Notes: generated from the letters alone by a model not told the origin. Shown: positions 25,441 through 33,666, numbered from the stretch's first letter. The stretch is DNA of 40,540 nucleotides from Planctomycetota bacterium (GCA_021781415.1 JAJXWW010000013.1:1-40540), one strand, 5' to 3'. A program made the numbers and translations.

Positions 25441-26147
25441 GACAATCCCGAACGAATGCGGGTTTCGGGGCTGGAGGAAAGCGCTTGCAAGCAGCCGTCG
25501 TCCATCGTCCAGTTGCGGGGAAAGAGTTCGGCCAGTTCCGCGCTGTGCGTAACGACCAAGAGGATATTCCGCTCTTCGCGGTGCAGTTCGAGCAACAGTT
25601 TGCCGATGGACGCGGCGGTGCGGCGGTCGAGGTTGCCGGTCGGCTCGTCGGCCAAAAGCAGAATGGGGCGATGAATGAGCGCGCGGGCCACGGCCACGCG
25701 CTGCCGTTCGCCGCCGGACAGCTCCGCCGGGCGATGATCGAGCCGATCGCTCAAACCGACGCGATCGAGCAGTTGCCGCGCCCACGCCTTCATCGCTTCG
25801 CGGTCCTCGCGGGCCACCAGCGTCGGGATCAACACGTTTTCAAATACCGAACACTGCGGCAACAGGTGATGATCCTGGAACACGAAACCGATGTGCCGAT
25901 TGCGGAAGTCGGCCAATTGCCGTTCGGTCAACGCGAACGGATCGCGTCCTTCCAGCCGCACCTCCCCGCGCGTGGGACGATCGAGCGTGCCGAGTAGGTG
26001 CAGCAGCGTGCTTTTGCCGGAGCCGGACGGCCCCATGATCGCCGCCGACTCGCCGCGTTCCAGATCGAGCGACACGTCGCGCAGCACGGTCAGCGCACCG
26101 CTGCGCGTCGGATAGTCTTTGGCGAGATGTTCGACGTGGAGGGACAT
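25437..26147 (-). CDS. LolD/MacB-type ABC transporter ATPase
   Basis: 236 residues with all ABC ATPase motifs in order: Walker A (GPSGSGKST, residues 39-47), Q-loop (VFQDHHLLP), signature (LSGGERQRVAVARAL), Walker B with the catalytic Glu (ILLLADEPTGNLD) and H-loop (LLVVTHS). The sequence places it with the LolD/MacB/FtsE group, whose partners are FtsX-like permeases, and such a permease follows with an ATGA overlap. Start MSLHVEHLAKDYP at 26147; eleven more in-frame residues upstream look non-coding. It would energise export or lipoprotein release from the inner membrane. Confidence 0.9.
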   Translation of the reverse strand: MSLHVEHLAKDYPTRSGALTVLRDVSLDLERGESAAIMGPSGSGKSTLLHLLGTLDRPTRGEVRLEGRDPFALTERQLADFRNRHIGFVFQDHHLLPQCSVFENVLIPTLVAREDREAMKAWARQLLDRVGLSDRLDHRPAELSGGERQRVAVARALIHRPILLLADEPTGNLDRRTAASIGKLLLELHREERNILLVVTHSAELAELFPRNWTMDDGCLQALSSSPETRIRSGLS

Positions 26148-26253
26148 TGGTACGATTCTTCGTGAAGTCGGGTGGGGCACAGCAACGCGGCAGTTCCGTC
26201 TCCATCAGTGTAGGCAGCCGCGCGGCCCGCAGCCATAGCAACCCCTTCCATCA

Positions 26254-26386
26254 GAGCCGGAAGCGTTAGCGACGACGCTCTCTCGTGATCCGTCGCTAAC
26301 GCTTCCGGCTCCGACACGTTTTCTGCGATCCGTCGCTAACGCTTCCGGCTCCGACACGCTTTCTGAGCCGGAAGCGTTAGCGACGG
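26254..26386. repeat. REP cluster downstream of the RAYT gene
   Basis: Four copies of a 22-bp imperfect palindrome with core CCGGAAGCGTTAGCGACGG: 26254-26275 (+), 26290-26311 (-), 26330-26351 (-) and 26365-26386 (+). Each can fold as CCG, GC, loop GTTA, GC, CGG with small internal bulges. The outer copies point inward in opposite orientation, as in bacterial interspersed mosaic elements. The cluster ends six bases from the RAYT stop. Confidence 0.85.
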
Positions 26387-26391
26387 CGCGT

Positions 26392-26904
26392 TCAATAACC
26401 TGTGCGATGATCGAAAACCGCCATGGGAGTTCCCTGTCCGTTAACGACGTACTCCACTTTCGCCGCCACTTCTTCCGCGGTCCACAAATACCTTGTGCTG
26501 CCGTGCTGCGTCCAGCGGTCGCGGTCGGAGCCTTCGCCAAATACTTCGCGCAATCGTCGGCTCGACCAAGCCTTGAGATCGGACATCACTTTCTCGGGCT
26601 TGGCCTGGGCCGCGACTACGACATGCACATGATTGCTGCGCACATGAACGGCCAATATTCGCCAATGGCGGTGTACCGACACCTCAACGATCGTCCGCAA
26701 TACCACGGTTCGCCGCGCCTCATCCAAGCGATACTCCGGCTGGCGCATCTTGTCGCGGTGCGCCGCCTCTCGCGCGGTGTCCGCTGAAGGAATCGCCGAG
26801 CCGAAGCTGTTGTGTTTCCGATCCACCCAACCTGGATCGCGCCCTTGCAGCCAAGTGCCATACGTCGTGAACGTGATGAAATAGGCCAATGGATCGTTCG
26901 TCAC
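26392..26904 (-). mobile_element. REP-associated tyrosine transposase (RAYT, Y1/HUH family)
   Basis: A 170-residue CDS, GTG start at 26904 with GGAGAG eight bases upstream. The HUH motif is H92-V-H94 (VRSNHVHVVV) and the likely catalytic tyrosine is Y152 (AKVEYVVNGQG). HGSTRYLW before it is typical of RAYTs. Members of this family bind and cut REP palindromes as single strands and are thought to spread them. The gene is flanked on both sides by REP clusters of the expected type, which supports the call independently. It is normally a single-copy domesticated gene rather than a self-moving IS. All key residues are intact. Confidence 0.9.
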
Positions 26905-27074
26905 GGTAATCTCTCCAACCCGTCGCTAACGCTTCCGGCTCCGACACGCTTTCGGTAATCTCTCCAACCCGTCGCTAACGCTTCCGGCTCTGACACGCTT
27001 TCTGTAATCTCTCCAACCCGTCGCTAACGCTTCCGGCTCCGACACGCTTTCTGAGCCGGAAGCGTTAGCGACGG
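26905..27074. repeat. REP cluster upstream of RAYT, with three 49-bp tandem units
   Basis: Three tandem units of 49 bp (register at 26907, 26956, 27005) each contain a ctctccaaccc block and one REP in minus orientation (26920-26941, 26969-26990, 27018-27039). A fourth REP in plus orientation closes the cluster (27053-27074). On the RAYT strand each unit carries the GGTTGGAGAGATTAC leader; only the unit next to the gene supplies its ribosome site. Units two and three are near-identical copies. Confidence 0.85.
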
Positions 27075-27180
27075 CGCTCTCATTTTACGCTCTCGAATGC
27101 TCGATCACAATCGACGATGCCAAACACTGGATGCCGAGGATCTACACCAAACGCGGTCGGGGGAGTAAGCTAATCACGAC

Positions 27181-28410
27181 ATGAATACCATCTCGTTTTC
27201 TCTCTGGTTGCCTTTGGCTCTGCACGTCCAAGACGGCGTATTGCTCGCTCCCTGGCTGGCGGGCGGATTCGCCGTGGCGGGGACGCTGGCCTTCTTTGCT
27301 ACTTATCGTATCCGCGAAGAAGAGATCCCGCGCGTCGCCTTGCTGACCGCCGCCTTCTTCGTGGTCGGATCGATCCATCTGCCCTTGGGACCGGCGAGCG
27401 TGCATCTGCTGCTGAACGGCTTGGTAGGGGTCGTTTTGGGTCGGCGCGCGCCGTTGGCGATCCTCGTCGGCGTGGCACTCCAAGCGGTGTTCGGCCACGG
27501 GGGATTTACGACCGTGGGCGTCAATGCCGCGATTCAGATGTTGCCGGCGCTGCTGGCCGCCGGTCTGTTTGCCGTGCTGGCGCGTCCCCGTCTCGAAAAG
27601 TATCGGCGCTCGAAGCTCGCTTGGTTTCTGGGTTTCGGAATTGGGTCGCTCTCCGTATTGGCCGCTCTGTCGTTGGAGGCAGCGGTTCTCTTGTGGGGAG
27701 GGGCCGAAGACTGGCGGCAAATCGTGCGGCTGGTGTTCCTCGCCCATCTGCCCGTCGTCGCCGTCGAGGGGATCGTGTTGGGATTCACGGTGAGTTTTCT
27801 GGCGCGGGTTAAGCCGGAAATGCTCGGTCTGAAAGGCGAACCGGCAGCGTTAGCTGCCGGGTGGACGGTATCTCATCCGGCAGCTGGCGCTGCCGGTACG
27901 CCGCCGATGCTGCTGGCTCTCGTGGCGTTGTTTGCGGGGGCGAACGCGGCGCAGGCACACCGTTTGAACGCCGATTACTACGTCTTGCCGGATCGTCGGG
28001 TACGCATCGAAAGCTATTTTCCGGACGACACGGTTCCTCAAGGCGCGACCGTCGAGGTTCGCCGGAAGGATGGCAGTTTGCTGGCGGAAGGCAAGGTGGA
28101 CGCCAAAGGTTGTTTCCTCTTTCGCTTCACGAAGGCGGAGCCGTTGGAGGCGACGATCAACGCCGGCGCGGGGCATCGAAAAACCATCCTCATTCCGCGC
28201 GAACACCTGGAACAATACGCGGCTACCGCGCAGGAGGAGGCAACCGCGCCCGCCGAGCAAGGACCGTTTCGCGGCGTCGAAGCCCACGATTCCTTGCGCG
28301 AGCAGATTAAGGAGGCTCTCATCGGCGTTAGTTTCGTGCTGTCGGTCGCCGCTTTCGCGCTCAGTTGGCGCAATAGTCGGCGCGTGAAGAACGTCGAGAA
28401 AGAATCGTGA
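27181..28410 (+). CDS. CbiM-NikL-like cobalt/nickel transporter fusion
   Basis: 409 residues. Residues 1-215 match the CbiM/NikM substrate-binding membrane subunit of ECF-type Ni/Co importers: HVQDGVLLAPW near residue 15 corresponds to the metal-binding HxxDG start, and GHGGFTTVGVNA to the conserved central segment. Residues about 258-350 form a NikL/CbiL-like extracytoplasmic domain (HRLNADYYVLPDRRVRIESYF), flanked by hydrophobic helices including a C-terminal anchor (VSFVLSVAAFALSW). Usual partners CbiQ (T component) and CbiO (ATPase) do not follow. The N-terminus extends about 13 residues beyond the usual MHxxDG start, which normally supplies the metal ligand. The linker at residues 221-240 is repeat-derived. 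Confidence 0.75.
   Translation: MNTISFSLWLPLALHVQDGVLLAPWLAGGFAVAGTLAFFATYRIREEEIPRVALLTAAFFVVGSIHLPLGPASVHLLLNGLVGVVLGRRAPLAILVGVALQAVFGHGGFTTVGVNAAIQMLPALLAAGLFAVLARPRLEKYRRSKLAWFLGFGIGSLSVLAALSLEAAVLLWGGAEDWRQIVRLVFLAHLPVVAVEGIVLGFTVSFLARVKPEMLGLKGEPAALAAGWTVSHPAAGAAGTPPMLLALVALFAGANAAQAHRLNADYYVLPDRRVRIESYFPDDTVPQGATVEVRRKDGSLLAEGKVDAKGCFLFRFTKAEPLEATINAGAGHRKTILIPREHLEQYAATAQEEATAPAEQGPFRGVEAHDSLREQIKEALIGVSFVLSVAAFALSWRNSRRVKNVEKES
27841..27896. repeat. Two in-frame palindromes inside the CbiM-NikL gene
   Basis: CCGGCAGC-GTTA-GCTGCCGG (27841-27860) and CCGGCAGC-TGGC-GCTGCCGG (27877-27896): two 8-bp perfect stems with 4-base loops, 16 bp apart. The first uses the same GTTA loop as the REP family. 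They encode Ala/Gly-rich linker residues between the two protein domains. Confidence 0.75.
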
Positions 28411-28509
28411 TCGGCGGCGAGGTTTTCCTTGCCTCCGGAGGCGCTTCCGGTAATCTCTAGGGTATCCACCCGGTTTTCACCTTGTTTCCTCTTCCTTGGG
28501 AGAGCCGTT

Positions 28510-29844
28510 ATGAGCAAGAACCATCGAACGATCACCCGCCGTCATTTCGTCCAAGGGTCCGCGGCCGCGGCCCTCGCACTGCCGCTGCTTCCCTCTCTCT
28601 CCTCGGTTGCCGCGGAAGACAAAAAGGCCACGCCGCCGAGCGACCGCATCGGACTGGGCTTTATCGGCGTCGGCACCATGAATCGCGGCCACCTCGGCCA
28701 TTTCCTCGGCAGCGGCGACGTGCAAGTCCTTGCCGTCTGCGACGTGGACACCAAGCGCCGCAACAACGCCAAACAGACCGTGGAAAAACGCTACGCCGAC
28801 AAGAAGAAAAATGGTGCCTATAAAGGTTGCGACGCCTACAACGATTTCCGCGAGTTGCTGGCGCGCAAAGACATCGACGCCGTGGTCATCGCCACGCCCG
28901 ATCACTGGCACGCCATCCCCGCCATCGAAGCCTGCAAGGCTGGGATGGATGTTTACTGCGAAAAACCGCTGTCGCTGACCATCCATGAAGCGAAACTTAT
29001 GCGCGACGCCGCCCGCAAGTACGGTCGCGTGTTTCAAACCGGCAGCCAACAACGATCCAGCAGCGAATTCCGCCTGGCCTGCGAATTGGTCCGCAGCGGA
29101 CGCATCGGCAAACTGAAAGCGGTCTACGTCAACGTCGGCGGGCCGAGCCATCCGTGCGATCTCCCCGCCGAAGCCGACGAACCCGGACTCGATTGGGATC
29201 GTTGGCTGGGGCCGGCCCCGAAGCGAGCCTACAATTCGGTCCTCAGTCCGCGCGGCGTTCACAGCCATTTTCCAAACTGGCGCAATTACCGCGAATACTC
29301 GGGCGGCATGATGACCGATTGGGGTGCCCATCATTTCGACATCACGCAATGGGCGCTGGGCATGGATGAATCGGGGCCGAGCGAGATTATTCCGCCGAAG
29401 GACGCCAAGGCAGAACGAGGACTTCAGTACGTCTACGCCAACGGTGTCGTCGTGCATCACTCCGAGAAGGACGACTCCGGAGCGAACGTCAACGGCATCA
29501 CCTTCGTCGGCAGCGACGGCAAAATTTTCGTCAACCGCGGCTATCTCAAAAGCACGCCGGAGGATGTCATCAAGCAACCGTTGGGTTCGCACGACGTTCG
29601 CTTGTATCGTTCGCCGGGCCATCAACGCGATTGGATCGAGTGCATTCGTTCGCGCCGCCGTCCTATCGCCGATGTGGAGATCGGTGCGCGTTCGGTGACG
29701 GTATGCCACCTCGGCAATCTCGCTTACTGGAATCATCGAAAATTGCGCTGGGACGCGGAAAAGTGGCAGTTCCTCGACGACACCGAGGCGAACAAATGGC
29801 TCGACCGCGAACATCGCGATCCCTGGAAGCTGCCGACGATCTGA
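28510..29844 (+). CDS. Tat-exported Gfo/Idh/MocA-family oxidoreductase
   Basis: 444 residues. A twin-arginine signal (TRRHFVQGSAAAALALPLL, residues about 8-26) precedes a Rossmann domain with GFIGVGTMNRGH (NAD(P)-binding), the VCDVD loop and CEKPLSLT (the family EKP motif near residue 158). The C-terminal alpha/beta substrate domain contains GGMMTDWGAHHFD and GHQRDWIECIRSR. Members oxidise or otherwise convert sugars; planctomycetes encode many exported copies linked to polysaccharide use. Start at ATG 28510. No sugar genes are adjacent, so the substrate stays open. A small basic-peptide gene follows 47 bp downstream. Confidence 0.88.
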   Translation: MSKNHRTITRRHFVQGSAAAALALPLLPSLSSVAAEDKKATPPSDRIGLGFIGVGTMNRGHLGHFLGSGDVQVLAVCDVDTKRRNNAKQTVEKRYADKKKNGAYKGCDAYNDFRELLARKDIDAVVIATPDHWHAIPAIEACKAGMDVYCEKPLSLTIHEAKLMRDAARKYGRVFQTGSQQRSSSEFRLACELVRSGRIGKLKAVYVNVGGPSHPCDLPAEADEPGLDWDRWLGPAPKRAYNSVLSPRGVHSHFPNWRNYREYSGGMMTDWGAHHFDITQWALGMDESGPSEIIPPKDAKAERGLQYVYANGVVVHHSEKDDSGANVNGITFVGSDGKIFVNRGYLKSTPEDVIKQPLGSHDVRLYRSPGHQRDWIECIRSRRRPIADVEIGARSVTVCHLGNLAYWNHRKLRWDAEKWQFLDDTEANKWLDREHRDPWKLPTI

Positions 29845-29891
29845 TTGTGCGGTACGTTTAACCTGTTTTTTGTCCAAAAAAAGGAGTTTTT

Positions 29892-29993
29892 ATGGCTCGA
29901 ACCGATAAGAAGATGGCTCGCAAGCGACGGCGCATCCGCAACAAACGTCTGCGCCATCTGAAGCCGATGAAGAAAGCCTGGAAAATTGCGTAA
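29892..29993 (+). CDS. 33-residue highly basic small protein
   Basis: A complete short ORF with ATG 29892 and stop 29991-29993. It begins MARTDKKMARKRRRI and ends MKKAWKIA. About half of its residues are Lys or Arg. A very strong ribosome site (AAAAAAAGGAG) lies six to seven bases upstream of the start. The composition resembles small ribosome-associated or rRNA-binding peptides, but I cannot match it to a named ribosomal protein. It sits 47 bp after the Gfo/Idh/MocA gene with no terminator seen between, so it could be co-transcribed. Confidence 0.6.
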   Translation: MARTDKKMARKRRRIRNKRLRHLKPMKKAWKIA

Positions 29994-30096
29994 AACAAAC
30001 GCATCCATCGCCCGATGCGTTGTCAAGCCGCCTTGCTCTCGCCGCCGATCCCTGATATGTCGCCTTTCGGTTGGGATTGTCGGCGAGGTCGAGGTT

Positions 30097-30891
30097 ATGC
30101 GAAGTCTGCCCTTAGCTCTGACGTTCGCGTTGGCGGCACTGTCGCTCGGATGTCGCGGCACGCCCACCGCTTCACCGGAGGCGTCCGCGCCCGCGTCAGC
30201 CTCCACGTCCACCTCCACACCGGCTACGTTAACTTCTCGGACGAAAAACACCAAAGACACCGCGCCCAGAATCGTCAAGAAAACGAAACAGGAACTCGCC
30301 ATCGAAGCCATCCTCAAACGAAGGGGCATGGTTCGCATCGATCCGACCCAATCGCCCAAACCCGTGATTTACGCCGACCTGCACGGGTTCGGCAAGGCAT
30401 CCGCAGCTCTCGAATCGCTGGCCCCCCTGACGAAACTGCGCGAGGTGAATTTGCACGCCTCCGATTTCACCGACGCCGATTTGGAGCGCCTGCGCGACCT
30501 GCCCGATCTAGTGACGCTCAACCTGTCCGGCACGAAAATCACCGATACCGGCTTAGCCGTTCTCCTCACCCTGCCCAAGCTGCGCGTGCTGAACCTCAAT
30601 GAAACCGCCGTCACCGACGCGGGGTTGCAAACGCTCTCCAGCCTGACGGAATTGTCGGATCTGTCGCTCTATGGAACCAAGATCACCGACGGGGGGTTGG
30701 CGCGGCTGAAAAACATGACCGGGCTGCAAAAACTCCTGATCGGTGGGAGCAAGACCATCACGGATCGCGGTCTCTACGTCCTCGCCACGATGCCGCAACT
30801 GCGCGATCTCACCGTGCTGGCGAGTCAAGTCACGAAGAACGGCATCGACGACTTGAAAAATAATGCCGTGCAACTCAAAATTACCAATTGA
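30097..30891 (+). CDS. Leucine-rich-repeat protein, putative lipoprotein
   Basis: 264 residues. The hydrophobic N-terminus ends in ALSLGCRG, a loose lipobox with Cys near residue 19. A Thr/Ser/Ala/Pro-rich linker follows (residues about 22-50), then at least six ~24-residue leucine-rich repeats of the DLVTLNLSGTKITDTGLAVL type (about 105-255). This RI-like/cysteine-free LRR class is abundant in planctomycete secreted proteins. ATG 30097 has GAGG upstream; the frame is open to 29986 but without coding character. It is likely a protein-binding surface module. A second LRR gene of a different class follows 46 bp downstream. Confidence 0.7.
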   Translation: MRSLPLALTFALAALSLGCRGTPTASPEASAPASASTSTSTPATLTSRTKNTKDTAPRIVKKTKQELAIEAILKRRGMVRIDPTQSPKPVIYADLHGFGKASAALESLAPLTKLREVNLHASDFTDADLERLRDLPDLVTLNLSGTKITDTGLAVLLTLPKLRVLNLNETAVTDAGLQTLSSLTELSDLSLYGTKITDGGLARLKNMTGLQKLLIGGSKTITDRGLYVLATMPQLRDLTVLASQVTKNGIDDLKNNAVQLKITN

Positions 30892-30937
30892 AACATCCCT
30901 CGAACGAGACTCGAACGACATCGGGAGGAAGCGAGCC

Positions 30938-31762
30938 ATGTGCCAAACGCACCGCAAATGTCTTTTCGTCGTCCCATGTATTCTCCTTTCCTTCGCCGCC
31001 GCCAGCAGCGCCGCGCCGTTTAACGACAAACAACTCGAAGCCGCCGTGCGCGAGGTGCTGCACGAACCGACGGCGGCGCTGACCGACGACAAACTGAAAA
31101 ACGTCTACGTTCTCGAAGCCGACGGCAAGCACATATCTGATCTTACCGGATTGGAAAAGTGCAAAAATATCTCTTTGCTCAAATTGTCTCACAACGACAT
31201 CGCCGACGTAAAAGCGCTCAAGGATCTCGTCGCCCTGCAATCGCTCGACCTGGCCCACAACAAGATCGCCGACCTCGCCCCTTTGGGCGGACTGACGAAA
31301 CTGCAATATCTGGAATTGTCGGACAATCGAATCGTCAAGGTGGACGCGCTCAAGCCTTTGACCGCGCTATCGGCTCTGTACCTGAGCGGCAATAAGATCG
31401 CCGACCTGAAACCGCTGGCCGGAATGGCGCGCTTGTCGTCGCTGTATCTGGGGCACAACGAAATTAGGGACATCGCCGTTCTCAATCAAATCGCGCGCCT
31501 GACGACGTTGGAATTGAGCGAGAATCAGATCGCCGACTTGACGCCGTTGACGAAGCAAACCGATTTGAATCTGCTGCTGCTGCAAAAGAACAAAATCGCC
31601 GATCTGACGCCGTTGGTGAACTGGGCCAAGGCCGACAGCGAAGGGCCGCGCCGCTGCGCTCCGTTCTTGCGACTGTACCTGAAAGACAATCCGCTCTCCA
31701 ATGACGCGAAGACCAAACAGATCGACGCGCTGAAAAAGTACGGCGTTCGCATCGAGAATTGA
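30938..31762 (+). CDS. Internalin-like leucine-rich-repeat protein, secreted
   Basis: 274 residues with a signal peptide (CLFVVPCILLSFAAASSAAP). About eight 22-residue SDS22/internalin-type LRRs follow, from ADGKHISDLTGLEKCKNI to about residue 235, with the repeating LxxLxLxxNxIADLxPL pattern. GGAGG lies nine bases before ATG 30938. It probably forms an operon with the preceding LRR gene. These repeats make a curved protein-binding surface; no anchor or enzyme domain is seen. REP palindromes begin ten bases after the stop. Confidence 0.75.
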   Translation: MCQTHRKCLFVVPCILLSFAAASSAAPFNDKQLEAAVREVLHEPTAALTDDKLKNVYVLEADGKHISDLTGLEKCKNISLLKLSHNDIADVKALKDLVALQSLDLAHNKIADLAPLGGLTKLQYLELSDNRIVKVDALKPLTALSALYLSGNKIADLKPLAGMARLSSLYLGHNEIRDIAVLNQIARLTTLELSENQIADLTPLTKQTDLNLLLLQKNKIADLTPLVNWAKADSEGPRRCAPFLRLYLKDNPLSNDAKTKQIDALKKYGVRIEN

Positions 31763-31772
31763 GCGCCTTTCA

Positions 31773-31894
31773 GAGCCGGAAGCGTAAGCGACGGATCGCT
31801 GAAACCATCGCTTACGCTTCCGGCTCTGTAACGCCTTTCGGAGCCGGAAGCGTAAGCGACGGCGCAGTCGAGCCGTCGCTTACGCTTCCGGCTC
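31773..31894. repeat. REP cluster with variant loop (GTAA)
   Basis: Four REPs of the same family as those at the RAYT gene, but with core CCGGAAGCGTAAGCGACGG (GTAA instead of GTTA): 31773-31794 (+), 31805-31826 (-), 31841-31862 (+), 31873-31894 (-). They form two head-to-head pairs, each able to make a long hairpin, between the LRR gene and scpA. Either pair could terminate the LRR transcript. Confidence 0.8.
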
Positions 31895-31952
31895 TGACCC
31901 GAGAAGAGGTTTGCTCTGGACAGTCTTCCACGCCCCGCGATACGCTGCGGTC

Positions 31953-32753
31953 ATGGACGCCGAGGAACATCCGGATTATCTCGTCGATCTCGAAACATTC
32001 CGCGGACCACTCGATCTGCTGTTGTATCTGGTCAAGCGCGAGGAAGTGGACATCCGCGACATCCCCATTGCGCGCGTTTGCGAACAGTTCAAGGAATATC
32101 TGGACGCCATGCAGCTGATTGACGTGGAGCAGGCCGGCGAGTTTCTGGTTGTGGCGGCGACCCTGGTGGAGATCAAGACGCGGATGCTGCTGCCGCGTCC
32201 GGAAGAGTCGCCGGAAGTCCAAGACGATCCGCGTTCGGAATTGGTCAAGCAGCTCGTGCAGTACAAGAAGTTCAAGGATGCCGCAACGCAGTTGGAGGCG
32301 CGTGCCGAGGAACAAAGTCAGCGTTTGGCGCGGCAGGCGGCGACGCAACCGGGGACAAGCGCCGTGCCGCCGCCGATGAAGCCGGTCGAACTGTGGGATC
32401 TCGTCAGCGCCTTCGGACGCCTCATGCGCGAGACGCTCGCGCTGCAACCGCAAACCATCGCGGTCGATCAGACGCCGCTGCACGTCTACATGGAAATGGT
32501 CTGGGAGCGCGTGCGCGCGGAGAAGCGGTTGCCTTTCTCCGCTCTGTTCGCGCCGCCCCACACGCGCGGACGGCTCGTGGGGTTGTTCTTGGCCGTTCTC
32601 GAATTGACGAAGATCCGCCGCGTCTTGCCCGAACAATGCGAACCGTTCGACGACATCTGGATTGCGTTGAACGATAAAACGAGTACCGACGGTCCACTTT
32701 TCCAAGAAAATCCCCTCGGCGACGAAAATGCTCCGACCTCGGCTCTCGAATAA
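31953..32753 (+). CDS. scpA: Segregation and condensation protein A
   Basis: A 266-residue kleisin that links the SMC heads in the bacterial condensin. Visible family features are the N-terminal FRGPLDLLLYLVKREEVDI (residues about 16-34), IPIARVCEQF, EQAGEFLVVAATLVEIKTRMLLPRP (the scpA signature), a variable central region, and the C-terminal winged-helix part that contacts the SMC head. ATG 31953 is the only start that begins at the domain edge; the ribosome site is weak. The usual partner scpB is not adjacent. The gene lies directly downstream of a REP cluster, so its promoter must lie in or near it. Confidence 0.85.
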   Translation: MDAEEHPDYLVDLETFRGPLDLLLYLVKREEVDIRDIPIARVCEQFKEYLDAMQLIDVEQAGEFLVVAATLVEIKTRMLLPRPEESPEVQDDPRSELVKQLVQYKKFKDAATQLEARAEEQSQRLARQAATQPGTSAVPPPMKPVELWDLVSAFGRLMRETLALQPQTIAVDQTPLHVYMEMVWERVRAEKRLPFSALFAPPHTRGRLVGLFLAVLELTKIRRVLPEQCEPFDDIWIALNDKTSTDGPLFQENPLGDENAPTSALE

Positions 32754-32811
32754 CGGAGGAGAACGGGTAAGCTATCCCCTAGTTGTTTCCCCAAACCAAG
32801 GAGTTCGCACC

Positions 32812-33609
32812 ATGATGCGTTGGCTCTCGGCCCTGAGTCTGTTCGCAGTCGGCACGATCGTGCTGGCCGCCGACGACGACAAAAAGGCGGACGGCGAAAA
32901 GAAGTCGGCGGAGATTCGGATCGTCTCGCTGTCCATTTACAAAGCGCCCCCAGCGATGCCGGGCACTTTCATGATGCGCCCCAACGGCGTCAACATGGAG
33001 GTCATGGTTTCCCTGCCCGGCCGTCACATCGTCGGATTCGATACCAAGGCCGCAAAACTCGATCGCTTCGCCGACGACAAAGACAATGTCCTCTTCAAAC
33101 AAGCGGGAGGGATATTCGGCGGCCCCAGTTGGTTGAACGAGTACGGCGTGCGTTTCGATCCCGAAGGCGCGTCGGTGACGTATGCGGTGAACGGCAATAA
33201 CCCTCCGGGCAAGGGTGCGGAGAAATTGCTCTTTAAGGGATCGGTTGTCGTCAAATGCGGCACCGAGCCGAAGAGCGAAGAAGTGAAAGAAATGGAGATG
33301 AAGCCCAAACAGGAGGCGACGGCGGGCAGCTTCAAAGTTCGGGTCGGTCAATTCGGCAATCAGATCGAGGTGCTTTCACCGGAGGAGAACCTCCAAAAGG
33401 TCGAATTCCTCGACGCGAAGGGCAAGGCAATCGCAACCGGCATTCCCAGCCGCGTCAAGATGCCGCCGAACAAAGAAAAATTAGACTACGCCTACTACTA
33501 TTTTCTGATCGGCAAACACGAGAAATTCTCTGCCAAGATTCATTACTTTACCAAAGTGGAGAGCGTCACGGTTCCGCTGGATCTGAAGGTGGGCATGGGC
33601 TTGGAGTGA
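32812..33609 (+). CDS. Secreted hypothetical protein
   Basis: 265 residues; ATG 32812 with AAGGAG eight bases upstream. A signal peptide (MMRWLSALSLFAVGTIVLAA) is followed by a Lys/Asp/Glu-rich spacer and two beta-rich halves (about residues 35-150 and 165-265). The middle carries the charged stretch EEVKEMEMKPKQEA. The beta-sandwich look (VYAVNGNNPPGKGAEKLLF, FKVRVGQFGNQIEVLS) suggests an extracytoplasmic binding domain. I do not recognise a family. It stands alone, with a strong terminator hairpin after it. Confidence 0.6.
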   Translation: MMRWLSALSLFAVGTIVLAADDDKKADGEKKSAEIRIVSLSIYKAPPAMPGTFMMRPNGVNMEVMVSLPGRHIVGFDTKAAKLDRFADDKDNVLFKQAGGIFGGPSWLNEYGVRFDPEGASVTYAVNGNNPPGKGAEKLLFKGSVVVKCGTEPKSEEVKEMEMKPKQEATAGSFKVRVGQFGNQIEVLSPEENLQKVEFLDAKGKAIATGIPSRVKMPPNKEKLDYAYYYFLIGKHEKFSAKIHYFTKVESVTVPLDLKVGMGLE

Positions 33610-33622
33610 TGACTCGGCCAAG

Positions 33623-33660
33623 CGCGAAGTGGAGCGAATACTCACGCGCTCCGCTTCGCG
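33623..33660. terminator. Bidirectional terminator hairpin
   Basis: CGCGAAGTGGAGCG (33623-33636) pairs with CGCTCCGCTTCGCG (33647-33660), 14 bp with one G-U wobble and a 10-base loop. It lies between convergent stops at 33609 and 33667. Confidence 0.65.
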
Positions 33661-33666
33661 GTTCGA

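Noticed and set aside
26905..27074. Regularly spaced repeats that might suggest a CRISPR array
   Set aside because: Only three units at 49-bp period, tandem rather than spaced by unique sequence, and each contains a REP palindrome and the RAYT leader.
28477..29877. 466-codon open frame on the minus strand, longer than the plus-strand gene
   Set aside because: It is antisense to the Gfo/Idh/MocA gene, which has clear motifs (Tat signal, GFIGVG, EKP). The minus frame shows no domain, and GC-rich codon use makes such shadows common.
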